NCBI RefSeq assembly: GCF_023078455.1
Contig: NZ_CP095740.1
Span: forward strand, 1,352,001-1,416,000
Source: Luteibacter aegosomatis
GTDB lineage: Bacteria; Pseudomonadota; Gammaproteobacteria; Xanthomonadales; Rhodanobacteraceae
DNA length: 64,000 nucleotides
Reading direction: 5' to 3'
Shown here: positions 35,894 to 43,620 of the stretch, piece by piece
Position numbering within the stretch: the stretch's first letter is position 1
How the letters are laid out: each line of letters begins with the position of its first letter
Program-made: the position numbers and the translations under genes
Notes under the pieces: generated by a model
What the model was told of the DNA's origin: nothing
Database searches by the model: none
Seen by the model: the letters and a program-made list of their open reading frames with translations, nothing else

Positions 35894-36039
35894 GTCGATA
35901 ATCCGAGGGTAGGTGGCGCACACAAGTAGCACCGGCTCGAAGGGGGCGCAAGCGACTCAGGTCGCGCTTTTCCCCGTCGTCCGACTGACGCTTCACGGCA
36001 CGTGGGATACACTGGCCCCCCATTCCAAGCCGACGGCCC

Positions 36040-36828
36040 ATGAGCGAACCGATCCAAGCCCGGGGCCCGCGCCATCGCGGGATCTACCTGCTACCGAACC
36101 TGTTCACCACCGGCGCGATGTTTTCCGGTTTCTACGCCATCGTCTCGGCGATCGGCGGCCATTACGCCACGGCGGCGCTGGCGGTGTTCGTGGCGGGCAT
36201 CCTCGATGGCATGGACGGCCGCGTGGCGCGCCTGACGAACACCCAGAGCGAATTCGGCGTGCAGTACGACTCGCTGTCCGACCTGGTCAGCTTCGGCCTG
36301 GCACCGGCGCTGGTGATGTACACCTGGTCGCTGTCGTCGCTGGCCGAATACGGTCGCGTCTGGGGCAAGATCGGCTGGGCCGCCGCCTTCATCTATGCCG
36401 TCTGCGCGGCATTGCGGCTGGCCCGTTTCAATACCCAGGTCGGCGTGGCCGACAAGCGTTATTTCCAGGGCCTGGCCAGCCCGGCGGCCGCCGGGCTGTG
36501 CATGTCGTTCGTCTGGACGATGGAGAAATTCGAGGTGTCCGGTCCGTCGGTGGCCTTCTTCACGATGCCCATGGCGGTGATCGCGGGCCTGCTGATGGTC
36601 AGCAACGTGCGCTATTTCAGCTTCAAGGCGTGGCCCAAGGGCGACCGCGTGCCCTTCATCTGGCTCATTGCCGCCGTGCTCATCGTGGTGCTGCTGGTGA
36701 TCGACACCGCGCGCGTACTGTTCGCCGTGGCGGTGATCTACACCGTTTCCGGTCCGGTCATGACGCTATGGGGCCGGGCCGCGCATCGCCGTCGCGCACG
36801 CCGCCACGTGCCGCGCCCGACGGAATGA
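36040..36828 (+). CDS. pssA: CDP-diacylglycerol-serine O-phosphatidyltransferase
   Basis: A 262-residue multispanning enzyme with the CDP-alcohol phosphotransferase motif read as DGMDGRVARL, G in EFG, then YDSLSDLVSF (D-G-x2-A-R-x8-G-x3-D-x3-D). About seven helices follow, and the C-terminus is basic (RRRARRHVPRP). It makes phosphatidylserine, the precursor of phosphatidylethanolamine. It is the first gene of a tight pssA-holD-rimI run, with only 4 bases to the next gene. Confidence 0.95.
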   Translation: MSEPIQARGPRHRGIYLLPNLFTTGAMFSGFYAIVSAIGGHYATAALAVFVAGILDGMDGRVARLTNTQSEFGVQYDSLSDLVSFGLAPALVMYTWSLSSLAEYGRVWGKIGWAAAFIYAVCAALRLARFNTQVGVADKRYFQGLASPAAAGLCMSFVWTMEKFEVSGPSVAFFTMPMAVIAGLLMVSNVRYFSFKAWPKGDRVPFIWLIAAVLIVVLLVIDTARVLFAVAVIYTVSGPVMTLWGRAAHRRRARRHVPRPTE

Positions 36829-36832
36829 CGGC

Positions 36833-37291
36833 ATGACCCAGGCCCTGCCACGTCGCGACCGGCTGCTTCGCGCCATGGGCGTCACGCCCTGGCGCCTGCG
36901 CACGGGCGGTACCGTCGCCGCGGAGCCCGCGAACGACGCTCCCGCCGCCGACGGCCGCGTGCCCTGCGTGGTGATCCTGCCGGCCGGATGCGGCGAGCGC
37001 GAACTCGACCTCGTGGGCCGCGCGTTGCGGGCCTTCGGGCCGGTGACGGGCCGGGCCGCGAGGCTCGAGGTGAGCGAGCGCGGCCTCGGCCAGGTGCCGG
37101 TGGCCGCGGCCTACCTCGTTTTCGGCGAAGCGCAGGCGAGGGCGCTCGGTCACGAGCTGCCGGCCGCGGTGATGAGCACGGCGCAGATCGTGCTGGTGGA
37201 TACCCCGTCGGACATCCTCTTCAAGGCGGTCGCCAAGCGCCGCCTCTGGAACGCCTTGCGTGCGTTGGGTCGCGCGCTGGCGAGGGAGTGA
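36833..37291 (+). CDS. holD: Probable DNA polymerase III psi subunit (HolD-like)
   Basis: A 152-residue protein. Its N-terminus, RRDRLLRAMGVTPWRLR, matches the E. coli psi peptide RRDWQLQQLGITQWSLR, which binds the clamp-loader/chi interface. The middle holds a strand CVVILPAG, and the C-terminus (VDTPSDILFKAVAKRRLWNA) follows the pattern of the psi helix ending before Leu-Trp. Position adds weight, because holD lies directly upstream of rimI in E. coli and here rimI begins 5 bases later. The identity is inferred from motif and synteny. Psi is poorly conserved and often left hypothetical. Confidence 0.7.
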   Translation: MTQALPRRDRLLRAMGVTPWRLRTGGTVAAEPANDAPAADGRVPCVVILPAGCGERELDLVGRALRAFGPVTGRAARLEVSERGLGQVPVAAAYLVFGEAQARALGHELPAAVMSTAQIVLVDTPSDILFKAVAKRRLWNALRALGRALARE

Positions 37292-37296
37292 GGCCG

Positions 37297-37785
37297 ATGG
37301 TCGCCGTCGCCCATCCCTCGACCGAAGTGCGTGCCATGCGCCGCGAAGACCTCGATGCCGTGGCGGCGATCGAGCAGGCGTCGTACGAGTTTCCCTGGAG
37401 CCCGGGCATCTTTCGCGACTGCCTCCAGGCGGGGCACAACTGCTGGATCATCGCGCACGACGGCGTCATCGCCGGTTACGGCATCCTCTCGGTGGCGGCC
37501 GGTGAGGCTCACGTGCTCAACGTATGCATCGACGACGCGCACCGCGGCCTCGGTTACGGCCGTCGCATGATGCGCCGCCTGCTCGACCTCGCGCGCTGGT
37601 ATGGCGCCGAGCGGGTATTTCTCGAAGTGCGGCCGTCCAATCCGGTGGCGCATGCGCTGTACGAATCGCTCGGCTTCGGCGAGATCGGTCGCCGGCCGGG
37701 TTATTACCCCGCGCGGGGCGGGCGCGAGGATGCCATCGTGATGGCGTTGGATATGGTGCAACCCGGTAGTTCATCGCCAGCGTGA
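37297..37785 (+). CDS. rimI: Ribosomal protein S18 alanine N-acetyltransferase
   Basis: A 162-residue GNAT enzyme: VRAMRREDLDAVAAIEQASY, FPWSPGIF, the acetyl-CoA loop HRGLGYGRRMM, then VFLEVRPSNPVAHALYESLGF and the RPGYYPARGGREDA end that is typical of RimI. It acetylates the N-terminal alanine of ribosomal protein S18. ATG 37297 follows the preceding stop by 5 bases. Its stop codon overlaps the first base of the REP-like element that separates it from the convergent ABC permease gene. Confidence 0.95.
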   Translation: MVAVAHPSTEVRAMRREDLDAVAAIEQASYEFPWSPGIFRDCLQAGHNCWIIAHDGVIAGYGILSVAAGEAHVLNVCIDDAHRGLGYGRRMMRRLLDLARWYGAERVFLEVRPSNPVAHALYESLGFGEIGRRPGYYPARGGREDAIVMALDMVQPGSSSPA

Positions 37786-37865
37786 TTCGCCGATACGATC
37801 GGCTCCCACCCCGTTGGTAGGACGCCCACTACCGAAGGGGTGGGAGCCGATCGTATCGGCGAATC
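37784..37865. repeat. Paired REP-like inverted element, copy 2
   Basis: The left arm (37784-37820) and right arm (37829-37865) are near-perfect inverted copies around 8 bases. Each contains GCCGATACGATCGGC or GCCGATCGTATCGGC, plus the GCTCCCACCCC/GGGGTGGGAGC block and GGTAG/CTACC ends. It fills the whole gap between convergent rimI and the ABC permease gene. Confidence 0.88.
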
Positions 37866-37875
37866 CAGATCGCGA

Positions 37876-40359
37876 TCACCCTTCGCGCAACAACGCCATC
37901 GGCGAGGTCCGCAGCACCCGCCGCGTCCCCAGCAAACCGATCAGCATCACCACGAAGGCGGCGAGCGCCGCCGCGCCGACCAGCGGCCACACCGGCGGCA
38001 CGAAATGCTCGATGCGGAATACCGCCTGTCCCAGCCAGAGACCCGCGCCCAGCGCACCCAACGCGGCGGTGAGGCCCGCCACGCCGCCGAGCAGGGCGAA
38101 CTCGCACGCGGCCGCGGCGCGCAACTGCATGCGCGTGGCACCCAGCGTGCGCAACAGCGCGGCCTCCTTGCGACGCTCCTGTGCGCTCGCCGCCAGCGCG
38201 GCGGCGAGCACCAGCGCGCCGGCGATCAGGCTGAAGCCGAGTACCCAGCGCACCGCCGTGCCCACCCGATCGACGATCTCGCGCACGCGATCGAGCAGGG
38301 CGTCCACGTCGATGAGGCTGAGGTTGCCGTAGTCGCGCGACACCTTCGACAAGGCGTCGCCGTGGCCGCGCGGCAGGTAGAAACTGGTCAACCACGTATG
38401 CGGCAGCTCGGCCGCATGGGCCGGATCGAGCAGCAGGAAGAAGTTCACCCGAAACGATGTCCAGTCCACCTGGCGCACGCTCGTGACCCTGGCCTGCAGC
38501 GTGCCTTCGCCCACCTCGAAACCGAGCGTGTCACCCAGCTTCAGGTGGAATCGGTCGCGCCACGACGTATCCACGGACACCTCGGCCTGCGCGGGCGACG
38601 CCCCCGCCCAGGCGCCTTCGATGACCTTGTTCGACGGCGGAAGATCCGCGCTCCACGACAGCCGCAGCTGGCGATCGGCGGATTCCTTTTCGTCGTCGCT
38701 CAGGAATGGCAGCTTGTCGACGGGCTGGCCGTTGATCGTGGTGAGCTTGCCCACCGCCAGCGGCATCATGTTGACCTGCGTGGCGCCCATGCGGGCCAGT
38801 CCGTTGGAAAAGCCCTCGCGCTGGTCGTCCTGGAGGTTCAGCGCGAACCAGTTGGGCGTGTCGGACGGCAGCTCGCGCCGCCATCCGTCGAGCAGCGAGG
38901 GCGCGATGACGGCGAGCAGGAGCAGGGCGCACAGGCCGAGCGACAAGGCCGTGGCCTGCACGAGCGACAGGCCACGACGCCTCGCCAGCGCGGCCAGGCC
39001 CAGGCGCAGGGCGGGATGCGCGCCGGGCGCCACGCGCCGGGCGATCACCAGCAGCAAGGCGGCCAGCAGGGCGGCCACCAGAGCGACACCCGCGAGGCTC
39101 ACGGCGAGGATGCCGGCCAGGCGCAGCGAATCGCTCTGCAACCAGATCAGTACGACGGCGGTGGCCAGCGGCACGAGGTAAAGCGCGTCGAAACGGCGCA
39201 CGCGACGCTGCATCGATTCGCGGAAGACCGCCACCGGCGGCACCTCGGCGAGGCGCACGAGCGGCGGCAGCGCGAAGCCGGCGAGCACGGCCAGGCCCAT
39301 CGCCGCGGCGGCGAAGGCCGGCCCGAGCGGCAGCGTGGTGGGCACGTCGTCGAACAGCTGGCGCGCGAAATACCAGGCGCCCTGGGCAAGCCCCAGGGCC
39401 ACGGCCATCCCCAGGGCGGCCGCGGGAATCGCCAGGGCGGCCAGGGTGGAGACCAGCAAGGCCGCGACGCGTCGGCGCGGCGTGCCCAGTGCGCGAAGCA
39501 GGGCCACCTCCGACGCCTTTCGCCGCGCATAGCGGGCAGACGCGAGGGCGATGGCCACGCCGGCGAGCAGGGCGGACAGCAAGGCCGTCAGGCGCAGGAA
39601 GGCACCCGCGCGATCGAAGGCGTTGCGCATGCGCTCCTGCATCTTTTCCGGCGTGATCAGCTCACCCCCGGCCGGCAACGGCGCGCTTTCGACACTGGCG
39701 CGCCAGCGCGCCACGTCGCCGGGATCGCCCGAGACGAAAAGGCGATGGCTCGCCCGGCTGCCGACCGAGAGCAGGCCGGCGTCGGCGGCATCGTCCAGGT
39801 TCATCAGCGCCCTGGGCGCGAGCGCGAACAGTTCGCCGCCATCCGGCTGGCGGACCAGTTCGGCGGAAACGCGAAGATCGCGGCCGCCGATCTGCACGTT
39901 CTGACCGGCGTGGATGCCGAGCCCCACCATCGCCCGGTGATCGAGGAAGACCTCCCCGCGCGCCGGGCCGTGCGCATCGCGATCGCGACCGGTCGCATCG
40001 CGCACGGTCAGCGTGCCACGCAACGGGTAGGCGCCGTCGCTGGCGAGCACGTCGAGTAACTGGCTGCGTTCGCCGACGAAGGCCACGCTGCGGAACTGGG
40101 CGCCGCGCGAGGCGCGCAGGCCGTCGGCCTGGGCCGCGCGCAGCATCGGTTCGGGCAAGGGCGCCGGTGCGGAAATGCCGACGTCGCCGCCGATCAATTC
40201 GGCCGAGCTGGCGAGGATGCCGCGTTCCAGGCGCGTGGAAATCGTGGCGACGACACCGAGCGCGATCACCGCGAGCACGAGCGAGGCGGCGAGGGTGCGC
40301 AGTTCGACGAGGTGCCATTCGCGGCGCAGGGTGCGCAGGGCGAGGCGGGCGACGTTCAC
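37876..40359 (-). CDS. YbbP-type ABC transporter permease
   Basis: An 827-residue inner-membrane permease of the FtsX/YbbP type. An N-terminal helix (LRTLAASLVLAVIALGVVAT) is followed by a large periplasmic domain. A first block of FtsX helices around residues 250-400 carries the coupling motif RKASEVALLRALGTPRRRV. A second soluble domain follows, and a second helix block near the C-terminus carries ERRKEAALLRTLGATRMQL. The duplicated FtsX layout is that of YbbP. It pairs with the ATPase gene upstream by a 4-base overlap. The YbbAP-TesA association is known from E. coli. Confidence 0.92.
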   Translation of the reverse strand: MNVARLALRTLRREWHLVELRTLAASLVLAVIALGVVATISTRLERGILASSAELIGGDVGISAPAPLPEPMLRAAQADGLRASRGAQFRSVAFVGERSQLLDVLASDGAYPLRGTLTVRDATGRDRDAHGPARGEVFLDHRAMVGLGIHAGQNVQIGGRDLRVSAELVRQPDGGELFALAPRALMNLDDAADAGLLSVGSRASHRLFVSGDPGDVARWRASVESAPLPAGGELITPEKMQERMRNAFDRAGAFLRLTALLSALLAGVAIALASARYARRKASEVALLRALGTPRRRVAALLVSTLAALAIPAAALGMAVALGLAQGAWYFARQLFDDVPTTLPLGPAFAAAAMGLAVLAGFALPPLVRLAEVPPVAVFRESMQRRVRRFDALYLVPLATAVVLIWLQSDSLRLAGILAVSLAGVALVAALLAALLLVIARRVAPGAHPALRLGLAALARRRGLSLVQATALSLGLCALLLLAVIAPSLLDGWRRELPSDTPNWFALNLQDDQREGFSNGLARMGATQVNMMPLAVGKLTTINGQPVDKLPFLSDDEKESADRQLRLSWSADLPPSNKVIEGAWAGASPAQAEVSVDTSWRDRFHLKLGDTLGFEVGEGTLQARVTSVRQVDWTSFRVNFFLLLDPAHAAELPHTWLTSFYLPRGHGDALSKVSRDYGNLSLIDVDALLDRVREIVDRVGTAVRWVLGFSLIAGALVLAAALAASAQERRKEAALLRTLGATRMQLRAAAACEFALLGGVAGLTAALGALGAGLWLGQAVFRIEHFVPPVWPLVGAAALAAFVVMLIGLLGTRRVLRTSPMALLREG

Positions 40360-41042
40360 GCGGCCACCCCCAGGCGTCCCTCGCGCAGTTCGGCCGAACG
40401 CGCGCAGCGCGCCGCCAGGCGGGGATCGTGGGTGACGAGGATGAGGGTGGTGGCGTGTTGCCGGTTCATGTCGAACAGCAGGTCGCCCACGTGCTCGCCG
40501 GTGTGCTGGTCGAGGTTGCCGGTGGGTTCGTCGGCGAACAGGATGCGCGGGCCGTGCACGAAGGCGCGGGCCAGCGCCACGCGCTGCTGCTCGCCGCCGG
40601 AGAGCTGTGCCGGGTAGTGGCGGCGGCGGGCGCCGAGGCCGACGGTGTCGAGCGCGGCGCGGGCCCGGTCGCGGGCGTCGTCGTCGCCCTCCAGTTCCAG
40701 CGGCAGCATCACGTTTTCTTCCGCCGTGAGCGCGGGCAACAGGTGGAACGACTGGAACACGAAGCCGACCAGGCGGCGACGGATCGCCGCGCGCGCCTCC
40801 TCGTCGATCCCTTCGAGGGGCTGGCCGCCGAGGCGCACGCTGCCGGTCGTGGGAACATCCAGGCCGGCGAGCAATCCAAGCAGGGTGGTCTTGCCCGATC
40901 CCGACGCCCCCACGATGGCGAAGCTCTCGCCTTCGCTCACCCGCAGGTTCACCCCCGAGAGGATGTCCAGTCGCCCCTCCGGGCCGAAAACCGACTTGCT
41001 AACATCCGCCACTTCGAGAAGAACACGGGAAGAATCGCTCAT
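40356..41042 (-). CDS. ybbA: YbbA-type ABC transporter ATPase
   Basis: A 228-residue ATPase starting at ATG 41042, where the conserved N-terminus (SSRVLLEVADVSKSVFGPEG) begins. A much longer in-frame reading extends antisense into tesA and is not real. It shows Walker A GASGSGKTT, Q-loop FVFQSFHLLP, signature LSGGEQQR and Walker B ILFADEPTGNLD. Its start codon shares bases with that of the divergent tesA gene. It forms a unit with the permease downstream, which overlaps it by 4 bases. Confidence 0.93.
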   Translation of the reverse strand: MSDSSRVLLEVADVSKSVFGPEGRLDILSGVNLRVSEGESFAIVGASGSGKTTLLGLLAGLDVPTTGSVRLGGQPLEGIDEEARAAIRRRLVGFVFQSFHLLPALTAEENVMLPLELEGDDDARDRARAALDTVGLGARRRHYPAQLSGGEQQRVALARAFVHGPRILFADEPTGNLDQHTGEHVGDLLFDMNRQHATTLILVTHDPRLAARCARSAELREGRLGVAA

Positions 41043-41655
41043 GCGTCGTTGCCTGATGGTGGTGTTTCTGTTCGTCTGGTGCGCCATGGCCTTCGCGGCC
41101 GCGCCGCCGCGTGAGGTGCTGGTGCTCGGGGACTCGCTGTCGGCGGCGCACAACATCCCGGTCGAAGCCGGGTGGGTGCGCCTGCTGAATGCTCGCACGT
41201 CGAAGATGGCGACGCCGTGGACGTTGGTCAATGCCAGCATCAGCGGCGAAACCTCCCTGAGCGGCCGCAACCGGCTGCCTTCGCTGTTGAAACGCAACAA
41301 GCCGGGCGTGGTGGTGATCGAGCTGGGCGCCAACGACGGCTTGCAGGGATTGCCCCTGGGGCAACTGGCCGACAACCTCGACAGCATGATCGACGCCGCG
41401 AAGAAATCCGGTGCGAAGGTGCTGCTCCTGGGCATCGAACTGCCGGTGAATTACGGCCCGCAGTATCGCGACGGCCTGCGTCGGGTCTACGCCGACGCCG
41501 CGAAGAAACACGGCGTGCCGCTGGTGCCGTTCCTGCTCGACGGGGTGGCGCTGGATCCCGCGCTGATGCAGGATGACGGTCTGCATCCTACCGCCAAGGG
41601 AGAACCCAGGGTGGCGGAAAACGTGTGGAAAATGCTTTCGCCATTGCTGATGTAG
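41041..41655 (+). CDS. tesA: Periplasmic GDSL esterase/thioesterase TesA
   Basis: A 204-residue SGNH hydrolase with a signal peptide (LMVVFLFVWCAMAFAAA). Block I is VLVLGDSLSAAHN (catalytic Ser), followed by NASISGETSLSGRNRL (block II Gly), IELGANDGLQGLP (block III Asn) and the DDGLHPTAKGE block V with catalytic Asp and His. TesA-type enzymes have thioesterase, lysophospholipase and arylesterase activity. The start codon at 41041 overlaps that of ybbA on the other strand, so the promoter must lie inside the ybbA coding region. Confidence 0.94.
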   Translation: MRRCLMVVFLFVWCAMAFAAAPPREVLVLGDSLSAAHNIPVEAGWVRLLNARTSKMATPWTLVNASISGETSLSGRNRLPSLLKRNKPGVVVIELGANDGLQGLPLGQLADNLDSMIDAAKKSGAKVLLLGIELPVNYGPQYRDGLRRVYADAAKKHGVPLVPFLLDGVALDPALMQDDGLHPTAKGEPRVAENVWKMLSPLLM

Positions 41656-41662
41656 ACGACAT

Positions 41663-41674
41663 AACGTCGACGTT
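41663..41674. promoter_or_regulatory. 12-base perfect palindrome after tesA
   Basis: AACGTCGACGTT is a perfect palindrome 8 bases after the tesA stop, about 100 bases before the response-regulator start. It could be a binding site for a dimeric regulator or part of a weak terminator; there is no adjoining T-run. Confidence 0.35.
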
Positions 41675-41740
41675 GCCCCACCCAGAATGAATCGACTTTT
41701 TCGGCCTTCACGCTGTACTCACCGGCCCGGCCGTTAACTC

Positions 41741-41754
41741 TTCACATTTGTGAA
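41741..41754. promoter_or_regulatory. TTCACA-TT-TGTGAA palindrome upstream of the response regulator
   Basis: A symmetric 14-base site ends 21 bases before the start codon at 41776, with the AAGAGGAG ribosome-binding site in between. Its position over or just after the expected promoter suggests an operator, possibly for autoregulation. It resembles CRP/Clp half-sites (TGTGA) only partly because the spacing is too short. Confidence 0.45.
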
Positions 41755-41775
41755 TCACCAAAGAGGAGTGGAGCG

Positions 41776-42507
41776 ATGAGCAACCGTGATGAGCAGGCTG
41801 GCCTGGTTCTCCTCGTCGAGGACAACCGCCAGATCGCCGAGATGGTGGGCGAGTTCCTCGAGCGTCGTGGCTATTCCGTCGACTACGCCGCCGACGGCGT
41901 CAGCGGGTTGCACCTGGCGGTATCCAACAGCTACGACGTGGTCGTGCTCGACCTGATGCTGCCGGGCATGGATGGCCTGGACGTGTGCCGCAAGCTGCGA
42001 AAGGACGGCAAGAAATCCACGCCGGTGCTCATGCTGACCGCCCGCGACACGCTGGAAGACAAGCTCGTGGGCCTCGAGGCCGGCGCCGACGATTACCTGG
42101 TCAAGCCGTTCGAAGTACGGGAGCTGGAAGCACGCCTGCGCGCGCTGATCCGCCGCGATCGCCGTCAGGTGTCGTCCGAGGTGCTCACCGTGGGCGACAT
42201 GACGCTGGATACCGCCACCCTGCGCCTGACGCGCGGCGGGCAGGAACTCACCGTATCCCCGATCGGCCTGAAGCTGCTGGCGATCCTCATGCGCGAATCC
42301 CCGCGCGTGGTGAGCCGCCGCGACATCGAGCGCGAGATCTGGGGCGACACGCTGCCCGACTCCGATACGCTGCGTTCGCACCTCTACAACCTGCGCCGGG
42401 TCATCGACAAGCCGTTCGATCGTCCGCTGCTGCACACGATCCACTCGGCGGGTTATCGCCTCGCCGACCTCGATTCCGAGGTCGCCGCTTCCCAACACAC
42501 TGCCTGA
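41776..42507 (+). CDS. OmpR/PhoB-type response regulator
   Basis: A 243-residue two-domain regulator. The receiver has LVLLVEDNRQIAE, the phospho-acceptor strand VVVLDLMLPGMDGLD and the Lys in YLVKPFEVREL. The winged helix includes LTVSPIGLKLLAILMRESPR, VVSRRDIEREIWGD and the recognition helix SDTLRSHLYNLRRVID, ending in HTIHSAGYRL. A strong AGAGGAG precedes ATG 41776. It is followed after 32 bases by its likely partner kinase. Target genes cannot be inferred beyond probable autoregulation. Confidence 0.92.
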   Translation: MSNRDEQAGLVLLVEDNRQIAEMVGEFLERRGYSVDYAADGVSGLHLAVSNSYDVVVLDLMLPGMDGLDVCRKLRKDGKKSTPVLMLTARDTLEDKLVGLEAGADDYLVKPFEVRELEARLRALIRRDRRQVSSEVLTVGDMTLDTATLRLTRGGQELTVSPIGLKLLAILMRESPRVVSRRDIEREIWGDTLPDSDTLRSHLYNLRRVIDKPFDRPLLHTIHSAGYRLADLDSEVAASQHTA

Positions 42508-42539
42508 TGCCGACGTCGCGGGGCTGGATGTAGCAATGT

Positions 42540-43532
42540 ATGGATGAGGGTCGTTCGCAGGGCAGACGGCGTCGGCGCGGATCGTTCCGGTTCCGCGTCG
42601 CCTTGGTCATGATCCTGCAGACGCTGGTGGTCGTGGTCGCCTCGATCATGGCCGCGAACAACGTGGCGCCGCTGGGTGCCGCGGTGTTCATCATGCTCTG
42701 TTCGGGCGGCCTCGCCTGGCTGGCCGTGTCGCGCGAGTGGCTGCCGGTGGCGGCGCTGGCGCGATTGATGGACGCCTGGGATCCCGAACGCCCGGACCTC
42801 GAAGGACTTCGCGGTCGGGACGGCGTGCATTCGGACAACGACGTGGCCGCGCTGGTTCGCGGGCTCCACGGCATGGCGTCGCGCATCGAAGGCTATGGCG
42901 AACGCGAGCGCAACTTCACCCGCGACGCCAGCCACGAACTGCGCAGTCCGCTCACGGTGATCAAGATGTCGGCGGACATGCTCGCCGACGAGACCGAGCT
43001 GTCCGGGTTCGGGCATCGCTCGCTGGAGCGCATCCGTCGCTCCACGCGTGAGCTGGAATCCCTCGTGGAAGCATTCCTCATCCTTTCCCGCGAGTCCGAC
43101 CAGGGGCTTGCGGAAGAGGATTTCGTGGTCAACCAGGTGTTGCGCCAGGAAGTGGATTATGCCCGTGAGCTCATAGCGGGACGGCCGGTCGAACTGATTC
43201 TCGACGAGCCCGCGTGCTTCGCGCTGCATGCGTCACCGCGCGTGTTCGCGGTGCTGTGCGGGCAGTTGATCCGGCATGCGCTCCAGCAGACCGACCAGGG
43301 CACCATCGTGGTCACCGTGATGCCCGGCAGCGTGAGCGTCATCAACCCCGCCGTGGACGTCCCCGAGCCCGGCAGCCGGCGGCACGCCGCGGTGGATCGC
43401 CATGGCTTCGACCTAGCCATCGCGCGGCGGTTGTCGGATCGGTTCCAGTGGCCGCTCGAACTGCGCGCGTTGCCCGGGGCGAACCGCATCGCCAGCGTGC
43501 GGTTCCCGAATCCTCAGCCCATCGAGGCCTGA
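42540..43532 (+). CDS. Histidine kinase with eroded ATPase domain
   Basis: A 330-residue protein with two adjacent N-terminal helices (FRVALVMILQTLVVVVAS, AAVFIMLCSGGLAWLAV) and almost no periplasmic loop. A short linker leads to an intact dimerisation and phosphoacceptor helix (FTRDASHELRSPLTVIKMSA). The ATP-binding domain is unusual. The N-box position reads LCGQLIRHALQQT, where the expected Asn is His. A D-x-G-x-G loop is missing (VSVINPAVDVPEPG), and only GFDLAIARRLSD resembles the last glycine box. It may be phosphatase-only, depend on another kinase, or represent a diverged subfamily. The ribosome-binding site is weak. Confidence 0.8.
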   Translation: MDEGRSQGRRRRRGSFRFRVALVMILQTLVVVVASIMAANNVAPLGAAVFIMLCSGGLAWLAVSREWLPVAALARLMDAWDPERPDLEGLRGRDGVHSDNDVAALVRGLHGMASRIEGYGERERNFTRDASHELRSPLTVIKMSADMLADETELSGFGHRSLERIRRSTRELESLVEAFLILSRESDQGLAEEDFVVNQVLRQEVDYARELIAGRPVELILDEPACFALHASPRVFAVLCGQLIRHALQQTDQGTIVVTVMPGSVSVINPAVDVPEPGSRRHAAVDRHGFDLAIARRLSDRFQWPLELRALPGANRIASVRFPNPQPIEA

Positions 43533-43540
43533 GGTCTCCG

Positions 43541-43618
43541 ATTCGCGGACAGGGTCCGCTCCCACCCTTCGGTAGGAAAGCCTGCTACCGGAGGGTGGGA
43601 GCGAACCCTGTTCGCGAT
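43541..43618. repeat. Paired REP-like inverted element, copy 3 (variant arms)
   Basis: Arms 43541-43575 and 43585-43618 share the GCTCCCACCC/GGGTGGGAGC and GGTAG/CTACC parts with the other copies but carry different tip hairpins. The left is GCGGAC-AGG-GTCCGC and the right GCGAAC-CCT-GTTCGC. The G-to-A changes are paired within each arm but not between arms. It lies between convergent genes. Confidence 0.85.
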
Positions 43619-43620
43619 GC

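Noticed and set aside
37840..40059. A 739-codon plus-strand reading opposite the YbbP-type permease
   Set aside because: Gln/Arg/Gly-rich low-complexity translation without motifs; the minus-strand permease has both FtsX blocks.
40356..41435. Long form of the YbbA-type ATPase with 131 extra N-terminal residues
   Set aside because: The extension is antisense to tesA and lacks ABC motifs; the conserved start is at 41042.
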